A stretch of 64,000 nucleotides of DNA from Prochlorococcus sp. AG-424-P23 (GTDB lineage: Bacteria > Cyanobacteriota > Cyanobacteriia > PCC-6307 > Cyanobiaceae): the NCBI GenBank assembly GCA_003210135.1, contig QCNK01000004.1:1-64000 (forward strand). Reading direction: 5' to 3'. The notes beneath the pieces are model-generated. The model did no database searches and was not told the origin of the DNA. It was given only the letters and a program-made list of their open reading frames with translations. Below are positions 36,103-46,242 of this stretch, in pieces (the first letter of the stretch is position 1; each line of letters opens with the position of its first letter). Position numbers and translations under genes: made by a program.

Positions 36103-38844
36103 CTACTGGATATCATAATTTAATTTATTATTTTCTTCTAAAGAATTTAAAACTGATTTTGCTTTTTCTATAACTTCTTTTGGAACTCCTGCTAATTTAG
36201 CTGCTTCTATACCGTAGCTTTTGTTTGAGCCCCCTTTGACAATCCTGTGACTAAAAAATAGCTGATCGTTATTTTGTTCTACTAAAACTTGAAAATTTTG
36301 TATATTTTTATTTGATTTTTTTAAATAATTCAGCTCATGATAGTGCGTAGCAAAAATAGTATTACATTGAATTTTTTTTGCAAGATATTCACTTACTGAC
36401 CAAGCTATTGAAAGTCCATCAAAAGTAGATGTGCCTCTACCTATCTCATCAAGTAAAACTAGTGAGCTAGAAGTTGCCTGATTTAGAATTGATGCAGTTT
36501 CAGACATTTCTACCATAAATGTTGATTGTCCAGATGATTGATCATCAACTGCCCCAATTCTTGTAAAAATCCTATCTGCAATCTTGATTTCAGCATTATT
36601 AGCAGGAACAAAGCTACCAATTTGCGCGAGAATTTGTATTAAACCAAGTTGTCTTATAAAGCAACTTTTTCCGCTTGCATTGGGACCGGTTAATATAATT
36701 AATTTTTGATTATCATCAAAAGAGATATCGTTCGCTATAAACTTTTTATCATTTAACAATTGCTCTACAATTGGATTTCTTCCAGCGATAATTTTTGTAC
36801 TATTTTTTGTAATTGAATCATTTATTGGTATTAATGAAGGCTTTATAAAATTGTTTTCTAATGAAGTAATTGATAAACCAAGCAATGCATCAAGAGATGC
36901 TATTGATTTTGCGATTGATCTTACTTGTTTTGTTTTTTCAGCAACTATATTTCTTAATTCGCAGAAAATTTCATATTCTCTTGATGAAGCTCTACTTTTT
37001 ATTTGGAAAATCTTATTTTCTTTATTTTTAATTTCTGAAGTGATATACCTTTCTTCATTAGTAAGTGTTTGCCTTTTGATCCAATGTTGTGGAGCTAAAT
37101 TAACTTTTGATTTATTTATAGAAATGTAGTAACCAAAATTTTTATGAAATTGAATTTTTAGGTTTGAAATTTTGCTAATTTTCCTTTCTTTTAATTCCTC
37201 TTTATTTAGCCACTCAGAGTAATCATCCATTAAATTACGTAAACCATCTAATATATTGTCAACTCCATCGTGGATCATTCCTCCTTCACTAATATTTAGA
37301 GGAGGATTTTCTATTAGTTTAAAACTTATAGTATCAGCTAATTCTAAGAGGCTTGCATCAATATTTTTTAATTGATCAGTCCAATCTGGGAGATCATATT
37401 TAAATAATTCAATTATAGATTTTAGTCTAGGCAATTTTTTTAAACCTTCCGCTATTGCAATTAGGTCTCTAGGACTTGCATGACCTGCACAAGCTCTACC
37501 TGCAAGTCTTTCTAAATCCCCCATTGCTCTAAGTAAATTTTGGGTATCTATACGTAATTGTCTAGATTCAAGAAAGTTTTTAATTATATTTTGTCTTTTA
37601 TAAATTTCATTAACGTTTAATAGTGGTGAATCTATCCACCTTCTTAAACACCTTGCACCCATGCAAGTATAAGTCCTATCAATGCTCCATAGTAGCGAAC
37701 CTACATAATTGTTTTCTCGTTGTGTATTTTTGATTTCTAAGTTTTTTTGAGTTTGATAATCAATAATTAATTTGTCGTCACCAAATTGAATTTGTGGAAA
37801 TTCTAATGAGATTTTTACAGAAGAATCTTTATCTAAATTTGAAGGATTAATTTTTTCTAAATAATTTAATAAACCTCCAAGAGATCTAGTCGCATTGTTT
37901 AAATTTTTAAGTCCTATTCCTTCTAGGTTTGCAATTTGGAAATATTTTTTTATTAGATAATTTGCTTCATTAATACCAAAATTAGTCTCTTGAGAAAGAG
38001 TATATGTTATTTGACTGTTTCCCTTAATTAATAAATTTCTTACTTCATTGCTTCCTACAATAATTTCTGAAGAATCTAATTTAATAATTTCATCAAATAG
38101 TTTTGAAAGAGATTGACCTTCTAAAGTTATTAATTCTCCTGTGCTTACATCAGCTTTTGATATGCCCCATTCATAAGATTCATCTGAGTTTTCTTCTGAT
38201 AAGTAAATAGCAGTAATCCAATTATTTTTCTTTGCTATCAACATTCCTTCTTCAATTACAGTTCCAGGAGTAATTATTCTTGTTATTCCTCTTTTAATTG
38301 GAGTTCCGTAATTACCAGAACTTTTTTCTAGTTGGTCGCATATAACCACAGAATAATTTTTTTTAATTAAATCTGCACAGTATCTCTCCATTGCATGATA
38401 AGGAACCCCTGCCATAGGGATTTTTCCAATCTCTTTCCCAGCATCTTTACTGGTAAGTGTTATTTCTAAAAGGTTAGATATTAATACAGCATCCTCAAAA
38501 AAACATTCAAAAAAATCTCCTAATCTATAAAGTAATAACCTATCTTTATTTTCCTCTTTTAGAGATACATAATGCTTCATTACAGGAGTTAATTTCAGTT
38601 TTGAGACCGTTTTATAGCTATAAGATTCTTCATTGATGCAAACATTTTTGTTATTTGAAATTAAATCAGTCTTGAATTTATTTATTAAATTAGTTGAATT
38701 TTTTCTTTGCCTAGGTCTTTTTTTTGATTCTTTTTTTAAATCTTCCCAAGATAAGTCTTCTGGAATTTTTGTTATTTCTTCTTGCTCATTATTTTCATTA
38801 TCAATAGCAAATAAATTCTTTTGAATTATCGTATCTTCTTGCAT
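36103..38844 (-). CDS. mutS: DNA mismatch repair protein MutS
   Basis: Recognises mismatches and clamps DNA using ATP. The canonical N-terminus ([20 protein letters not shown]) starts only at about residue 87, so there is a charged N-terminal extension of about 85 residues (Glu/Asn/Lys-rich). The mismatch-contact motif is [11 protein letters not shown] (a GxFxE type). Walker [11 protein letters not shown] lies near residue 720, followed by [12 protein letters not shown] and ATHYHEL. The total of 913 residues is long for MutS (about 850-860). mutL is not in the window. It converges with cobH and is divergent from psbZ. Confidence 0.95.
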   Translation of the reverse strand: MQEDTIIQKNLFAIDNENNEQEEITKIPEDLSWEDLKKESKKRPRQRKNSTNLINKFKTDLISNNKNVCINEESYSYKTVSKLKLTPVMKHYVSLKEENKDRLLLYRLGDFFECFFEDAVLISNLLEITLTSKDAGKEIGKIPMAGVPYHAMERYCADLIKKNYSVVICDQLEKSSGNYGTPIKRGITRIITPGTVIEEGMLIAKKNNWITAIYLSEENSDESYEWGISKADVSTGELITLEGQSLSKLFDEIIKLDSSEIIVGSNEVRNLLIKGNSQITYTLSQETNFGINEANYLIKKYFQIANLEGIGLKNLNNATRSLGGLLNYLEKINPSNLDKDSSVKISLEFPQIQFGDDKLIIDYQTQKNLEIKNTQRENNYVGSLLWSIDRTYTCMGARCLRRWIDSPLLNVNEIYKRQNIIKNFLESRQLRIDTQNLLRAMGDLERLAGRACAGHASPRDLIAIAEGLKKLPRLKSIIELFKYDLPDWTDQLKNIDASLLELADTISFKLIENPPLNISEGGMIHDGVDNILDGLRNLMDDYSEWLNKEELKERKISKISNLKIQFHKNFGYYISINKSKVNLAPQHWIKRQTLTNEERYITSEIKNKENKIFQIKSRASSREYEIFCELRNIVAEKTKQVRSIAKSIASLDALLGLSITSLENNFIKPSLIPINDSITKNSTKIIAGRNPIVEQLLNDKKFIANDISFDDNQKLIILTGPNASGKSCFIRQLGLIQILAQIGSFVPANNAEIKIADRIFTRIGAVDDQSSGQSTFMVEMSETASILNQATSSSLVLLDEIGRGTSTFDGLSIAWSVSEYLAKKIQCNTIFATHYHELNYLKKSNKNIQNFQVLVEQNNDQLFFSHRIVKGGSNKSYGIEAAKLAGVPKEVIEKAKSVLNSLEENNKLNYDIQ

Positions 38845-38957
38845 ACTTTTTTAATTCCTAAATAGATATTAGGTAGAAAATTTTTTTTTGCATTTTAAAG
38901 TGGCTAAAGTATGTAAATTTTCTCTAAAAATTATCATTTTCATGAGATTATAGTATT

Positions 38958-38963
38958 TATAAT
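38958..38963 (+). promoter_or_regulatory. Probable -10 box of psbZ
   Basis: TATAAT lies 23 bases before the psbZ ATG, placing a transcript start near 38970 and a leader of about 17 bases. No -35 box matches well. The rest of the 142-base mutS/psbZ spacer (38845-38986) is AT-rich without other recognised elements. Confidence 0.45.
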
Positions 38964-38986
38964 AATTTGAAACCTAAGACTGAATT

Positions 38987-39184
38987 ATGCAGGCTGTTAA
39001 CTTTTTCTTCGTAAATGCTCTATTATTTGCTTCTTTAATTGCGGTAGTTGGAGTACCCGTTTTATATGTGACTCAACCTTCTACTGAGGAAGGACAGCGT
39101 GAAAGTAGGAGAAAAATTTATTCTATTGCTGCTGTTTGGGTTGTTTTGGTTTTTGTTACAGGAATCGTTTCTTCATTAGTTTGA
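38987..39184 (+). CDS. psbZ: Photosystem II protein PsbZ (Ycf9)
   Basis: Small core subunit of photosystem II with two membrane helices. It stabilises the PSII core and its interaction with antenna. The 65-residue protein has helix 1 (VNALLFASLIAVVGVPVLYV) and helix 2 (IAAVWVVLVFVTGIVSSLV), joined by a polar loop with an acidic/basic pattern (TEEGQRESRRK). The VGVPVLY motif at the end of helix 1 is characteristic. It is slightly longer than the usual 62. ribH follows 49 bases later. Confidence 0.93.
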   Translation: MQAVNFFFVNALLFASLIAVVGVPVLYVTQPSTEEGQRESRRKIYSIAAVWVVLVFVTGIVSSLV

Positions 39185-39233
39185 ACTTAATACCTTTTCG
39201 TGAGAGTCTATTAATATATCGAAGAAAAATTAA

Positions 39234-39710
39234 ATGGCTATTTTTGAGGGATCTTTTACTAATGCATCTACTTTAAAAGTTGGTATTGTAATAGCAAGAT
39301 TTAATGATTTAATTACAAATAAAATTTTATCTGGTTGTCTTGATTGTTTAAAAAGACATGGTTTAGATACTTCTGAGTTAAGTAATCAAGTAGATATAGT
39401 TTGGGTTCCTGGTTCCTTCGAATTACCAATAGCAGCTAAAACTCTTATGAAAAAAAAGAGTTATGACGTTGTAATTGCTCTTGGGGCTGTGATCCGTGGG
39501 GAAACTTCTCACTATGATGTAGTTATATCTGAGGCAAGCAAAGGTATATCACAAGTTTCATATGAAAATAATGTTCCAATTATTTTTGGAGTTTTGACTA
39601 CTGATACTATGCAGCAAGCTCTTGAAAGAGCAGGAATTAAAAATAATCTTGGTTGGAATTATGCTTTGCAAGCAATTGAGATGGGATCCTTGATTAAAAA
39701 TTTAAATTAA
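39234..39710 (+). CDS. ribH: 6,7-dimethyl-8-ribityllumazine synthase
   Basis: Penultimate enzyme of riboflavin synthesis. It condenses 5-amino-6-ribitylaminouracil with dihydroxybutanone phosphate and assembles into a capsid-like 60-mer or a pentamer. The 158-residue length is normal. The motifs are [14 protein letters not shown], the [14 protein letters not shown] substrate loop, and [14 protein letters not shown] containing the catalytic histidine and phosphate-binding residues. It follows psbZ and precedes the tRNA-Gly gene. Confidence 0.97.
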   Translation: MAIFEGSFTNASTLKVGIVIARFNDLITNKILSGCLDCLKRHGLDTSELSNQVDIVWVPGSFELPIAAKTLMKKKSYDVVIALGAVIRGETSHYDVVISEASKGISQVSYENNVPIIFGVLTTDTMQQALERAGIKNNLGWNYALQAIEMGSLIKNLN

Positions 39711-39771
39711 TTGAAAAAATTTAATTATTTCTATCATTGATCCCTTCTTTGAGATAAAATAAAAAAGTTAT

Positions 39772-39843
39772 GCGGATGTAGCTCAGTGGTAGAGCATCTC
39801 CTTGCCAAGGAGAATGTCGAGAGTTCGAATCTCTTCATCCGCT
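39772..39843 (+). tRNA. tRNA-Gly (anticodon GCC)
   Basis: A full cloverleaf can be drawn. The acceptor stem GCGGATG pairs with CATCCGC. The D-arm is GCTC-AGTGGTA-GAGC. The anticodon stem TCTCC/GGAGA (39797-39801 and 39809-39813) encloses loop TTGCCAA, with anticodon GCC at 39804-39806. The T-arm contains GTTCGAATC. The discriminator base is T at 39843. CCA is not encoded, as usual in cyanobacteria. A T-rich stretch follows (TTTTAATTTTTG). Confidence 0.97.
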
Positions 39844-39888
39844 TTTAATTTTTGTTTCCCTTAAAATATTTGTAATGAACATTTTGTA

Positions 39889-40320
39889 ATGACAAGAGTA
39901 ATTTCTATTGAGGATTTAAAGGGATTATTTACTAAACCTTATGGTACAGATGCACCAACAAAACAAAAATGGGCAGAATTTTATAATGAGAATGTTATTT
40001 TTGTAGATCCAACTCAGGAAACAGAGGGCTTAGATTCTTATATTAAAGCTCAAGAAAAGCTAGTTAAAAGATGTGATGATGTTTATTTAGAAACTCATGC
40101 GATTTCCATAACTGGAAATTGCGGATTTGTTGAATGGACAATGGGTTTAAAAATTATGGGTAAAGAATTTATTTATCCTGGAACTACTCGTTTATTATTT
40201 GGCGAAAATGGATTAATAAAAGAGCATAGAGATTACTTTGATTTTTGTGGTCCAACTTTTGGACCAGTTCCTATTTTAGGTCCTTTTATAAGATGGCTTT
40301 ATAGTAAATTTGTTTCTTGA
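39889..40320 (+). CDS. NTF2-like / SnoaL-fold protein of unknown function
   Basis: The 143-residue protein looks like a small alpha+beta cone fold of the NTF2/SnoaL superfamily. It has an N-terminal helix pair (KQKWAEFYNENVIFVDPTQE), GLDSYIKAQEKLVKR, and beta strands such as GNCGFVEWTMGLKIM and TRLLFGENGLIKEHRDYFDF. Proteins of this type include isomerases and hydrolases, but no catalytic residue assignment is safe here. A hydrophobic C-terminus (GPFIRWLYSKF) is notable. It lies directly after tRNA-Gly and converges with the GNAT gene. Confidence 0.7.
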   Translation: MTRVISIEDLKGLFTKPYGTDAPTKQKWAEFYNENVIFVDPTQETEGLDSYIKAQEKLVKRCDDVYLETHAISITGNCGFVEWTMGLKIMGKEFIYPGTTRLLFGENGLIKEHRDYFDFCGPTFGPVPILGPFIRWLYSKFVS

Positions 40321-40343
40321 TTTAAATTCTATAGAAAAGATCT

Positions 40344-40799
40344 TTATATTTCACGAATTAACAAATTTTGAGAGGTAACTTCTTTGAAATCCATTTGAGT
40401 ATAAAATAATTTCTTATTTGTCGTCATTAAATACAATTTTTTTGTATTTTTAATTTTTTTAGAGGTTAAAAGATTTTTCACAATTAACGTACCAAATCCT
40501 TTGCCTTGGTGATTTTTATCAATAACAATATCCCAAAGTACCCCGCGGTATATCCCATCGGTTAAAGCTCTACCAAAACCAACTATTTCCTTACCAACCC
40601 AAAGACTTATTACTACATCACTGTTCGCAAGACATTTTTTTAGATCATTAATAGTTCTATTTTTTGCCCAGAAAGTATTGTTATCTAGTAATTTTTGTAG
40701 CTTAATTAAGCCATTAGTCGGTTTAAGATTAGGACCTAATCCAAAAAATCTTAACCCTAAAGCTCCTTTGGAATGATTTATTAGAGATATTGCTTTCAT
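40344..40799 (-). CDS. GNAT family N-acetyltransferase
   Basis: The 151-residue protein has the acetyl-CoA-binding motif A of GNAT enzymes, DKNHQGKGFGTLIVKNLL, which contains the Q/R-x-x-G-x-G/A core. It is preceded by a beta strand (VLWDIVID) and the segment KEIVGFGRALTDG. A C-terminal LYLMTTNKKLFYTQMDFKEV completes the fold. The substrate is unknown. It converges with the NTF2-like gene and is divergent from secA, with a 173-base spacer. Confidence 0.88.
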   Translation of the reverse strand: MKAISLINHSKGALGLRFFGLGPNLKPTNGLIKLQKLLDNNTFWAKNRTINDLKKCLANSDVVISLWVGKEIVGFGRALTDGIYRGVLWDIVIDKNHQGKGFGTLIVKNLLTSKKIKNTKKLYLMTTNKKLFYTQMDFKEVTSQNLLIREI

Positions 40800-40929
40800 T
40801 TTTAAACAACTATAGAAATTTGATGGTAGTTTGGTTTACTTTTTGAGTTTAATTTAAATAACCCTAATCGATCATTTCTCCAAAATAAAAAGATATGTTT
40901 TTTCTTCATTCTGTTGTAACGCGCTAATT

Positions 40930-40935
40930 TATAAT
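40930..40935 (+). promoter_or_regulatory. Probable -10 box of secA
   Basis: TATAAT lies 37 bases before the secA ATG, predicting a leader of about 30 bases. No convincing -35 element precedes it. A purine-rich AAGGA at 40960-40964 lies 8 bases before the ATG and is one of the better ribosome-binding sites in the window. The rest of the 173-base spacer (40800-40972) shows nothing else clear. Confidence 0.45.
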
Positions 40936-40972
40936 GTTTGTAATAAGATAAATCTTTTAAGGACCGTTACTT

Positions 40973-43804
40973 ATGCTAAAACTTTTGTTGGGAGATCCGA
41001 ATACACGAAAGTTAAAGCGCTATCAACCTATAGTTGAAGATATAAATTTTTTAGAAGAAGAAATTTCTCAATTAACTGATGATGAGTTGAGAAAAGAAAC
41101 TCAAACCCTAAAATCAACGATTTCATCAGAATTAGATATTAAAAAACAAAAGGAACTATTGGGAGAATTTCTTCCAAAAGCCTTTGCAATTGTAAGAGAA
41201 GCAAGTAAGAGAGTTCTTGATATGAGACATTTTGATGTTCAGTTAATAGGCGGAATGGTTTTACATGAGTGTCAAATTGCAGAGATGAAAACTGGAGAGG
41301 GTAAAACTCTTGTAGCAACATTACCTTGTTATTTAAATGCTTTAACTGGAAAAGGTGTCCATGTAGTTACCGTAAATGATTATTTAGCTAGAAGAGATGC
41401 AGAATGGATGGGCCAAGTTCATCGTTTTTTAGGTTTATCAGTTGGGTTGATTCAACAAGATATGAACCCCATTGAGAGAAAGAAAAATTACGACTGCGAT
41501 ATAACCTATGCCACGAATTCCGAATTAGGATTTGATTATTTAAGAGATAATATGTCCACCGATATCAATGAGGTCGTGCAAAGAAAATTCAATTACTGTG
41601 TAATTGACGAGGTCGATTCAATATTAATTGATGAAGCTCGAACACCTCTTATCATTTCTGGTCAAGTTGAGAGACCCCAAGAAAAATATCAAAAAGCTTC
41701 AGAATTAGCTTTGGCTCTAGTGAAGGCAAAAGAATTAAGTAAAGACGGTGTCGATCCAGAAGGGGATTATGAAGTTGATGAAAAGCAGAGAAGTTGTATA
41801 TTAACAGATCAGGGTTTTGCTAAGTGTGAAGAGTATTTATCAGTTAGTGATTTATATAACCCTAAAGATCCTTGGGCTCACTATGTAACTAATGCTTTAA
41901 AAGCTAAAGAATTATTTATTAGAGATGTAAATTACATTATTAAAAATGATGAGGCTGTAATAGTGGATGAATTTACAGGGAGAGTAATGCCAGGAAGGCG
42001 ATGGAGTGACGGACAGCATCAGGCAATTGAAGCAAAAGAGGGACTAAAAATTCAGCCTGAGACTCAAACATTAGCATCAATTACTTATCAGAATTTTTTC
42101 CTGTTATATCCTGGTCTAGCAGGTATGACTGGCACTGCAAAAACAGAAGAGGTCGAATTTGAAAAAACTTATAAATTAGAATCAACAGTTGTACCAACAA
42201 ATCAAATAAGAAAAAGACAAGATTGGCCTGATCAAGTCTTTAAGACAGAGATGGGTAAATGGAAAGCTGTTGCGAAAGAAACTGCACAAATTCATAGAGA
42301 TAGTAGACCTGTCTTAATTGGTACAACAAGCGTTGAAAAAAGTGAATTATTAAGTTCACTTTTAGCTGAAGAAAAAATTCCACATAACTTGTTAAATGCT
42401 AAGCCAGAGAATGTTGAACGTGAGGCAGAAATTGTAGCGCAGGCAGGGAGAGCGGGTGCTGTTACTATTGCGACTAATATGGCGGGAAGGGGAACAGACA
42501 TAATTCTTGGAGGTAACAGTGACTATATGGCAAGACTTAAACTGAAAGAGATTTTAATTCCTTTGTTAGTAAAGCCAGATAATGAACATAAGCCACCAAT
42601 CCCTAAACAAAGAAGTACAAAATCTAAGGGTGGTTTTTCTTCTAAAGAAGCCTCAAATTTGAAAAAGAATATGCCAGAATCTTCAACAAATCTTTTCCCC
42701 TGCAAACTTGATGAAGAAATCGAAAAGAAACTCTCTATTTTATCCAACGAACTTGTTGATAATTGGGGTGAAAGACAACTTTCTGTCTTGGAGTTAGATG
42801 ACAGAATTGCTACAGCTTCAGAAAAAGCGCCAACTGAAGATAATATGATAAAACGTTTGAGAGAATCCTTATCATGTGTAAAAGCTGAGTATGAGAAAGT
42901 TTTGATTCATGAAGAACAAAAAGTAAGAGAATCCGGCGGTTTACATGTTATTGGTACTGAGAGACATGAATCAAGAAGAGTGGATAATCAACTTAGAGGA
43001 AGAGCTGGAAGACAAGGTGATTCTGGAAGTACAAGATTCTTTTTATCTTTGGAAGATAATTTATTAAGGATTTTTGGAGGTGATAGGGTAGCTAATCTCA
43101 TGAATGCATTTAGAGTTGATGAAGATATGCCTATCGAATCAGGAATGCTTACTAGGTCTTTAGAAAGTGCTCAAAAGAAAGTAGAAACATATTATTACGA
43201 TATTAGAAAACAAGTTTTTGAATATGATGAGGTAATGAATAATCAAAGAAAAGCAGTTTATAGCGAAAGACTAAGAGTCCTGCAAGGAACTGATTTAAAG
43301 AGACAAGTCATAGGATATGGAGAAAGAACAATGTATGAAATTGTAGACGCTTATATTAATCCTGATCTGCCACCTGAAGAGTGGAATATTGATCAATTAA
43401 TTTCTAAAGTCAAAGAATTTATATATTTATTAGATGACCTTAAGGTCGATGATATCAAATTACTATCAATAGAAGAATTAAAAAACTACCTTCAGGAACA
43501 ATTGCGAATAGCTTATGATTTAAAGGAATCACAAATAGAAAAAATTCGTCCAGGATTAATGAGAGAAGCTGAAAGATTTTTTATTTTGCAGCAAATTGAT
43601 AATTTATGGAGAGAACACCTTCAAGCTATGGATTCTTTGAGAGAATCAGTTGGATTGAGAGGTTATGGACAAAAAGATCCTTTAATCGAATATAAAAATG
43701 AAGGTTATGATATGTTTCTTGAAATGATGACTAATATGAGACGAAATGTTATTTATTCAATGTTTATGTTTCAACCTAAAACTGATGAGCAGGATAAGGG
43801 TTAA
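40973..43804 (+). CDS. secA: Preprotein translocase ATPase SecA
   Basis: Motor that drives preproteins through SecYEG into the thylakoid lumen and periplasm. The 943-residue protein has Walker A TGEGKT at 107-112, the [19 protein letters not shown] region and [10 protein letters not shown] near 505-515. The [15 protein letters not shown] segment and the helical scaffold follow ([20 protein letters not shown]). Between the [10 protein letters not shown] and [15 protein letters not shown] motifs there are about 140 residues, roughly 100 more than in E. coli. The C-terminal zinc-finger/SecB-binding tail is absent, so it ends [10 protein letters not shown]. Both traits are normal for cyanobacterial and plastid SecA. 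Confidence 0.97.
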   Translation: MLKLLLGDPNTRKLKRYQPIVEDINFLEEEISQLTDDELRKETQTLKSTISSELDIKKQKELLGEFLPKAFAIVREASKRVLDMRHFDVQLIGGMVLHECQIAEMKTGEGKTLVATLPCYLNALTGKGVHVVTVNDYLARRDAEWMGQVHRFLGLSVGLIQQDMNPIERKKNYDCDITYATNSELGFDYLRDNMSTDINEVVQRKFNYCVIDEVDSILIDEARTPLIISGQVERPQEKYQKASELALALVKAKELSKDGVDPEGDYEVDEKQRSCILTDQGFAKCEEYLSVSDLYNPKDPWAHYVTNALKAKELFIRDVNYIIKNDEAVIVDEFTGRVMPGRRWSDGQHQAIEAKEGLKIQPETQTLASITYQNFFLLYPGLAGMTGTAKTEEVEFEKTYKLESTVVPTNQIRKRQDWPDQVFKTEMGKWKAVAKETAQIHRDSRPVLIGTTSVEKSELLSSLLAEEKIPHNLLNAKPENVEREAEIVAQAGRAGAVTIATNMAGRGTDIILGGNSDYMARLKLKEILIPLLVKPDNEHKPPIPKQRSTKSKGGFSSKEASNLKKNMPESSTNLFPCKLDEEIEKKLSILSNELVDNWGERQLSVLELDDRIATASEKAPTEDNMIKRLRESLSCVKAEYEKVLIHEEQKVRESGGLHVIGTERHESRRVDNQLRGRAGRQGDSGSTRFFLSLEDNLLRIFGGDRVANLMNAFRVDEDMPIESGMLTRSLESAQKKVETYYYDIRKQVFEYDEVMNNQRKAVYSERLRVLQGTDLKRQVIGYGERTMYEIVDAYINPDLPPEEWNIDQLISKVKEFIYLLDDLKVDDIKLLSIEELKNYLQEQLRIAYDLKESQIEKIRPGLMREAERFFILQQIDNLWREHLQAMDSLRESVGLRGYGQKDPLIEYKNEGYDMFLEMMTNMRRNVIYSMFMFQPKTDEQDKG

Positions 43805-43812
43805 ATCTCTAT

Positions 43813-44550
43813 TTAATCATCTCCAAGAAATTCTATAATTTCTCTGTCCTTCAGATTTTGAGCTTCACCAAGTTTAGAAATATCAATAGATTCTGAGTTA
43901 GCAATACAAAGCAGGGTTTTTTGTAATTTCAGAATTTCATTTTCAAGTACATCTATTCTATCCATTAGATTTTTTATCACATTAGCTTCTGCATCTGGTA
44001 AGGCAGAATGCGCAAGTGGATTAACTTTAACACCACTCTGATGAACTACTCTTCCAGGAACTCCAACGACAGTACTATTTTCTTCTACGTTACGGACCAC
44101 TACCGAACCTGCACCAATACGTGTATTAGATCCAACTGTGATGGATCCAAGAACTTTAGCACCAGCTCCTACTACAACATTTTCCATTAGGGTAGGATGT
44201 CTTTTCCCATGACTTTTGCCAGTACCTCCTAATGTTACTCCCTGATAAAGTAGACAATTATTTCCTATCTCAGCTGTTTCACCAATCACAACTCCCATCC
44301 CATGATCTATGAAAACCCGTTTACCAATTTTTGCCCCAGGATGGATTTCAATACCTGTTGCTAACCTATTTATATGACTTAAAAAGCGAGGAATTAGAGG
44401 AATTTTTAATTGCCATAATTTATGAGTAAACCTATGAATAACTATTGATTGAAATCCTGGGTAGCAAAGGAAAATCTCTAATATTCCTCTAGCAGCAGGA
44501 TCTCTCTCTTTGATAATTTCTATATCAGACTTAAAAGTTCTTAGCATCAT
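43813..44550 (-). CDS. cysE: Serine O-acetyltransferase
   Basis: Makes O-acetylserine from serine and acetyl-CoA for cysteine synthesis. The 245-residue protein has an N-terminal helical domain (MLRTFKSDIEIIKERDPAAR) and a left-handed beta-helix of hexapeptide repeats. The catalytic region is IDHGMGVVIGETAEIG and the acetyl-CoA site is VTLGGTGKSHGKRHP. The C-terminal ~70 residues, after VVGVPGRVVHQ, are more divergent and helical. It is 3 bases downstream of the GntR-type gene and is probably co-transcribed with it. Confidence 0.95.
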   Translation of the reverse strand: MMLRTFKSDIEIIKERDPAARGILEIFLCYPGFQSIVIHRFTHKLWQLKIPLIPRFLSHINRLATGIEIHPGAKIGKRVFIDHGMGVVIGETAEIGNNCLLYQGVTLGGTGKSHGKRHPTLMENVVVGAGAKVLGSITVGSNTRIGAGSVVVRNVEENSTVVGVPGRVVHQSGVKVNPLAHSALPDAEANVIKNLMDRIDVLENEILKLQKTLLCIANSESIDISKLGEAQNLKDREIIEFLGDD

Positions 44551-44553
44551 CGT

Positions 44554-45540
44554 TCAATTAATAACTCCTATTTCTTTTTTTAAGTGATTTATTGTTTCGA
44601 TACTTAAATAGTTTTTGGAACATATTATCTGAGGTAATCTCATAAGCTGGGATCTATTTTTTAATAAAGTGTTTTCCACAACTGATAAACTAGGTCCATC
44701 ACACACTATATGGTTTGAGGCTTTTAATAATGAAAGTAGTCTACTATTATTATCTGAGATTGCAGTCATAAGAATCAATTCACCACCTCGTATGCTGTGT
44801 ATGATTACTTCTGCTGCTCGCAATAAACCAGGACTAATGCTAACAATACCTACACAACTCCCAGCATTTAATTCTTTGATGATATCTAATTCTTTTTGAA
44901 AGTCGCTCAAGTCAACTGCAATAGCTCTAACCCCGTATTGTTTAGCAACTTTTTCTAAAGGCTGTAAAAAATATCTGCTTGTGACCACAGTACCATTATT
45001 TGAATTACTCAAAACTTTTTCTAATTCTTCCATAGGAACAACTTCTACTGGAACATTAATTTTTGGTGAAAGATCTTCTGCTATTAACATAGATGCTCCT
45101 ATATCCTCTCTCGGAGTACTTACAATAATTTTTGCGCCGCATTTAATACGCCAATCAATTTCATTTGTTAATATTTCTCTTGTTTCTTGTAACGTGCATC
45201 CAAGGTTAATGAATTTATCGACAGTCTGCTTTACTTCTTGATCTGGTTGTTTAAATATTTTGTCTTTTGAGTAGACAGATTTTTTAAAGTTTCTTTTAGT
45301 AAGATTATCTCTTACATAAATACCTGATCCAGCTATCGCTTCAACAACCCCATCCATTTCAAGTTGTCTGTAAACTTTGCTTATCGTATTTCTATGAAGT
45401 CCAGTTTGCATTGCAAGTTGCCTAGTGCTGGGAAGTCTATGACCTGGAGGATAATGTCTTGCAGCTATGGCAAAACATATTTGATTATAAAGTTGTGTTG
45501 ATGCTGGAATATCACTTTCTTGTTGAATATGAAATCTCAC
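44554..45540 (-). CDS. GntR-family transcriptional regulator
   Basis: The 328-residue protein has an N-terminal GntR winged helix (about residues 10-75) with STQLYNQICFAIAARHYPPG, LPSTRQLAMQTGLHRNT and GVVEAIAGSGIYV. Its C-terminal ~220 residues form an alternating alpha/beta domain of about six strand-helix units with no PLP lysine, so it is not a MocR-type aminotransferase fusion. It looks like an effector-binding domain. The GntR-type PSI regulator of Synechocystis (sll1961) may be related, but I could not align it. It is 3 bases upstream of cysE and preceded by a GACAC-N8-GTGTC inverted repeat. Confidence 0.85.
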   Translation of the reverse strand: MRFHIQQESDIPASTQLYNQICFAIAARHYPPGHRLPSTRQLAMQTGLHRNTISKVYRQLEMDGVVEAIAGSGIYVRDNLTKRNFKKSVYSKDKIFKQPDQEVKQTVDKFINLGCTLQETREILTNEIDWRIKCGAKIIVSTPREDIGASMLIAEDLSPKINVPVEVVPMEELEKVLSNSNNGTVVTSRYFLQPLEKVAKQYGVRAIAVDLSDFQKELDIIKELNAGSCVGIVSISPGLLRAAEVIIHSIRGGELILMTAISDNNSRLLSLLKASNHIVCDGPSLSVVENTLLKNRSQLMRLPQIICSKNYLSIETINHLKKEIGVIN

Positions 45541-45578
45541 TTTAAAAAAATCCTTACTGATTAAATTTTATCCGTAGG

Positions 45579-45596
45579 GACACTTTAACATGTGTC
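45579..45596. promoter_or_regulatory. Inverted repeat upstream of the GntR-type gene, possible operator
   Basis: GACAC-TTTAACAT-GTGTC has 5-bp arms and an 8-base spacer, 39-56 bases upstream of the regulator start and in the 78-base gap after infC. GntR proteins usually bind short inverted repeats near their own promoters, so autoregulation is plausible. The arms are short, and a 3' hairpin for the infC message is the alternative. Confidence 0.35.
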
Positions 45597-45618
45597 ATAG
45601 CTTTTCGATAATAATTCA

Positions 45619-46191
45619 TCACTCTTCATCTTTTTTAATAAGAGGAGTTTTTCTAGGGCTTAAAAACATAATCATGTTTCTTCCTTCTCTTTTTGGTTTT
45701 TGTTGTACTTCTGATTGTTCTTCTAAATCATTTGCCATTTTCAAAAGTAGTGTTTCCGCTAAATTTGAGTGTTGAATTTCTCTGCCCCTAAAAATTACAG
45801 TGCACTTTACTTTATCTCCTGATTTTAAAAATTTGACAGCTTGATTTATTCGTACGTCATAATCATGTTTGTCAATTTTGTATCTCATTTTTACTTCTTT
45901 AACTTCTGTTTGATGAGATTTTTTTCTTGCTTCTTTTGCTTTTTTTTCTTGTTCAAATTTATATTTTCCATAGTCCATGACTCTACAAACAGGAGGATTT
46001 GCTTTCTCACTTACCAAAACCAAATCAAGTTCTCTTTGAGAAGCTATTTCTAATGCTTCCAATCTATCTATGACACCTAATTGTTTCCCATCCGAATCAA
46101 CAACTCTTAATTGAGGATATTTTATTCTTTCATTAATGTTTGGAAGCTCTCTAACTGGAGAGCGACGGTCAAAGCGTGGGCGTGGTGGCAT
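45619..46191 (-). CDS. infC: Translation initiation factor IF-3
   Basis: Binds the 30S subunit, prevents premature 50S joining and checks the initiator tRNA. The 190-residue protein has the N-domain ([20 protein letters not shown]), the basic linker ([20 protein letters not shown]) and the C-domain ([20 protein letters not shown] and [16 protein letters not shown]). It starts at ATG 46191 with a short Pro/Arg-rich leader, not the rare AUU used in E. coli. It follows miaA on the same strand and is not linked to rpmI-rplT. Confidence 0.97.
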   Translation of the reverse strand: MPPRPRFDRRSPVRELPNINERIKYPQLRVVDSDGKQLGVIDRLEALEIASQRELDLVLVSEKANPPVCRVMDYGKYKFEQEKKAKEARKKSHQTEVKEVKMRYKIDKHDYDVRINQAVKFLKSGDKVKCTVIFRGREIQHSNLAETLLLKMANDLEEQSEVQQKPKREGRNMIMFLSPRKTPLIKKDEE

Positions 46192-46242
46192 TCAGTTTAG
46201 TTTATAAATTGATTAGATAATGAACAAAAATTTTTTTAGAAG

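Noticed and set aside
39772..39888. tRNA-Gly as an integration site for a genomic island or phage
   Set aside because: No integrase, no repeated tRNA 3' end was noticed nearby, and the flanking genes look like backbone genes.
40895..40927. Ten-codon frame (MFFLHSVVTR) upstream of secA, similar in position to a SecM-like leader
   Set aside because: The probable secA promoter (TATAAT at 40930) lies after it, so it would not be in the mRNA leader, and no arrest motif is present.
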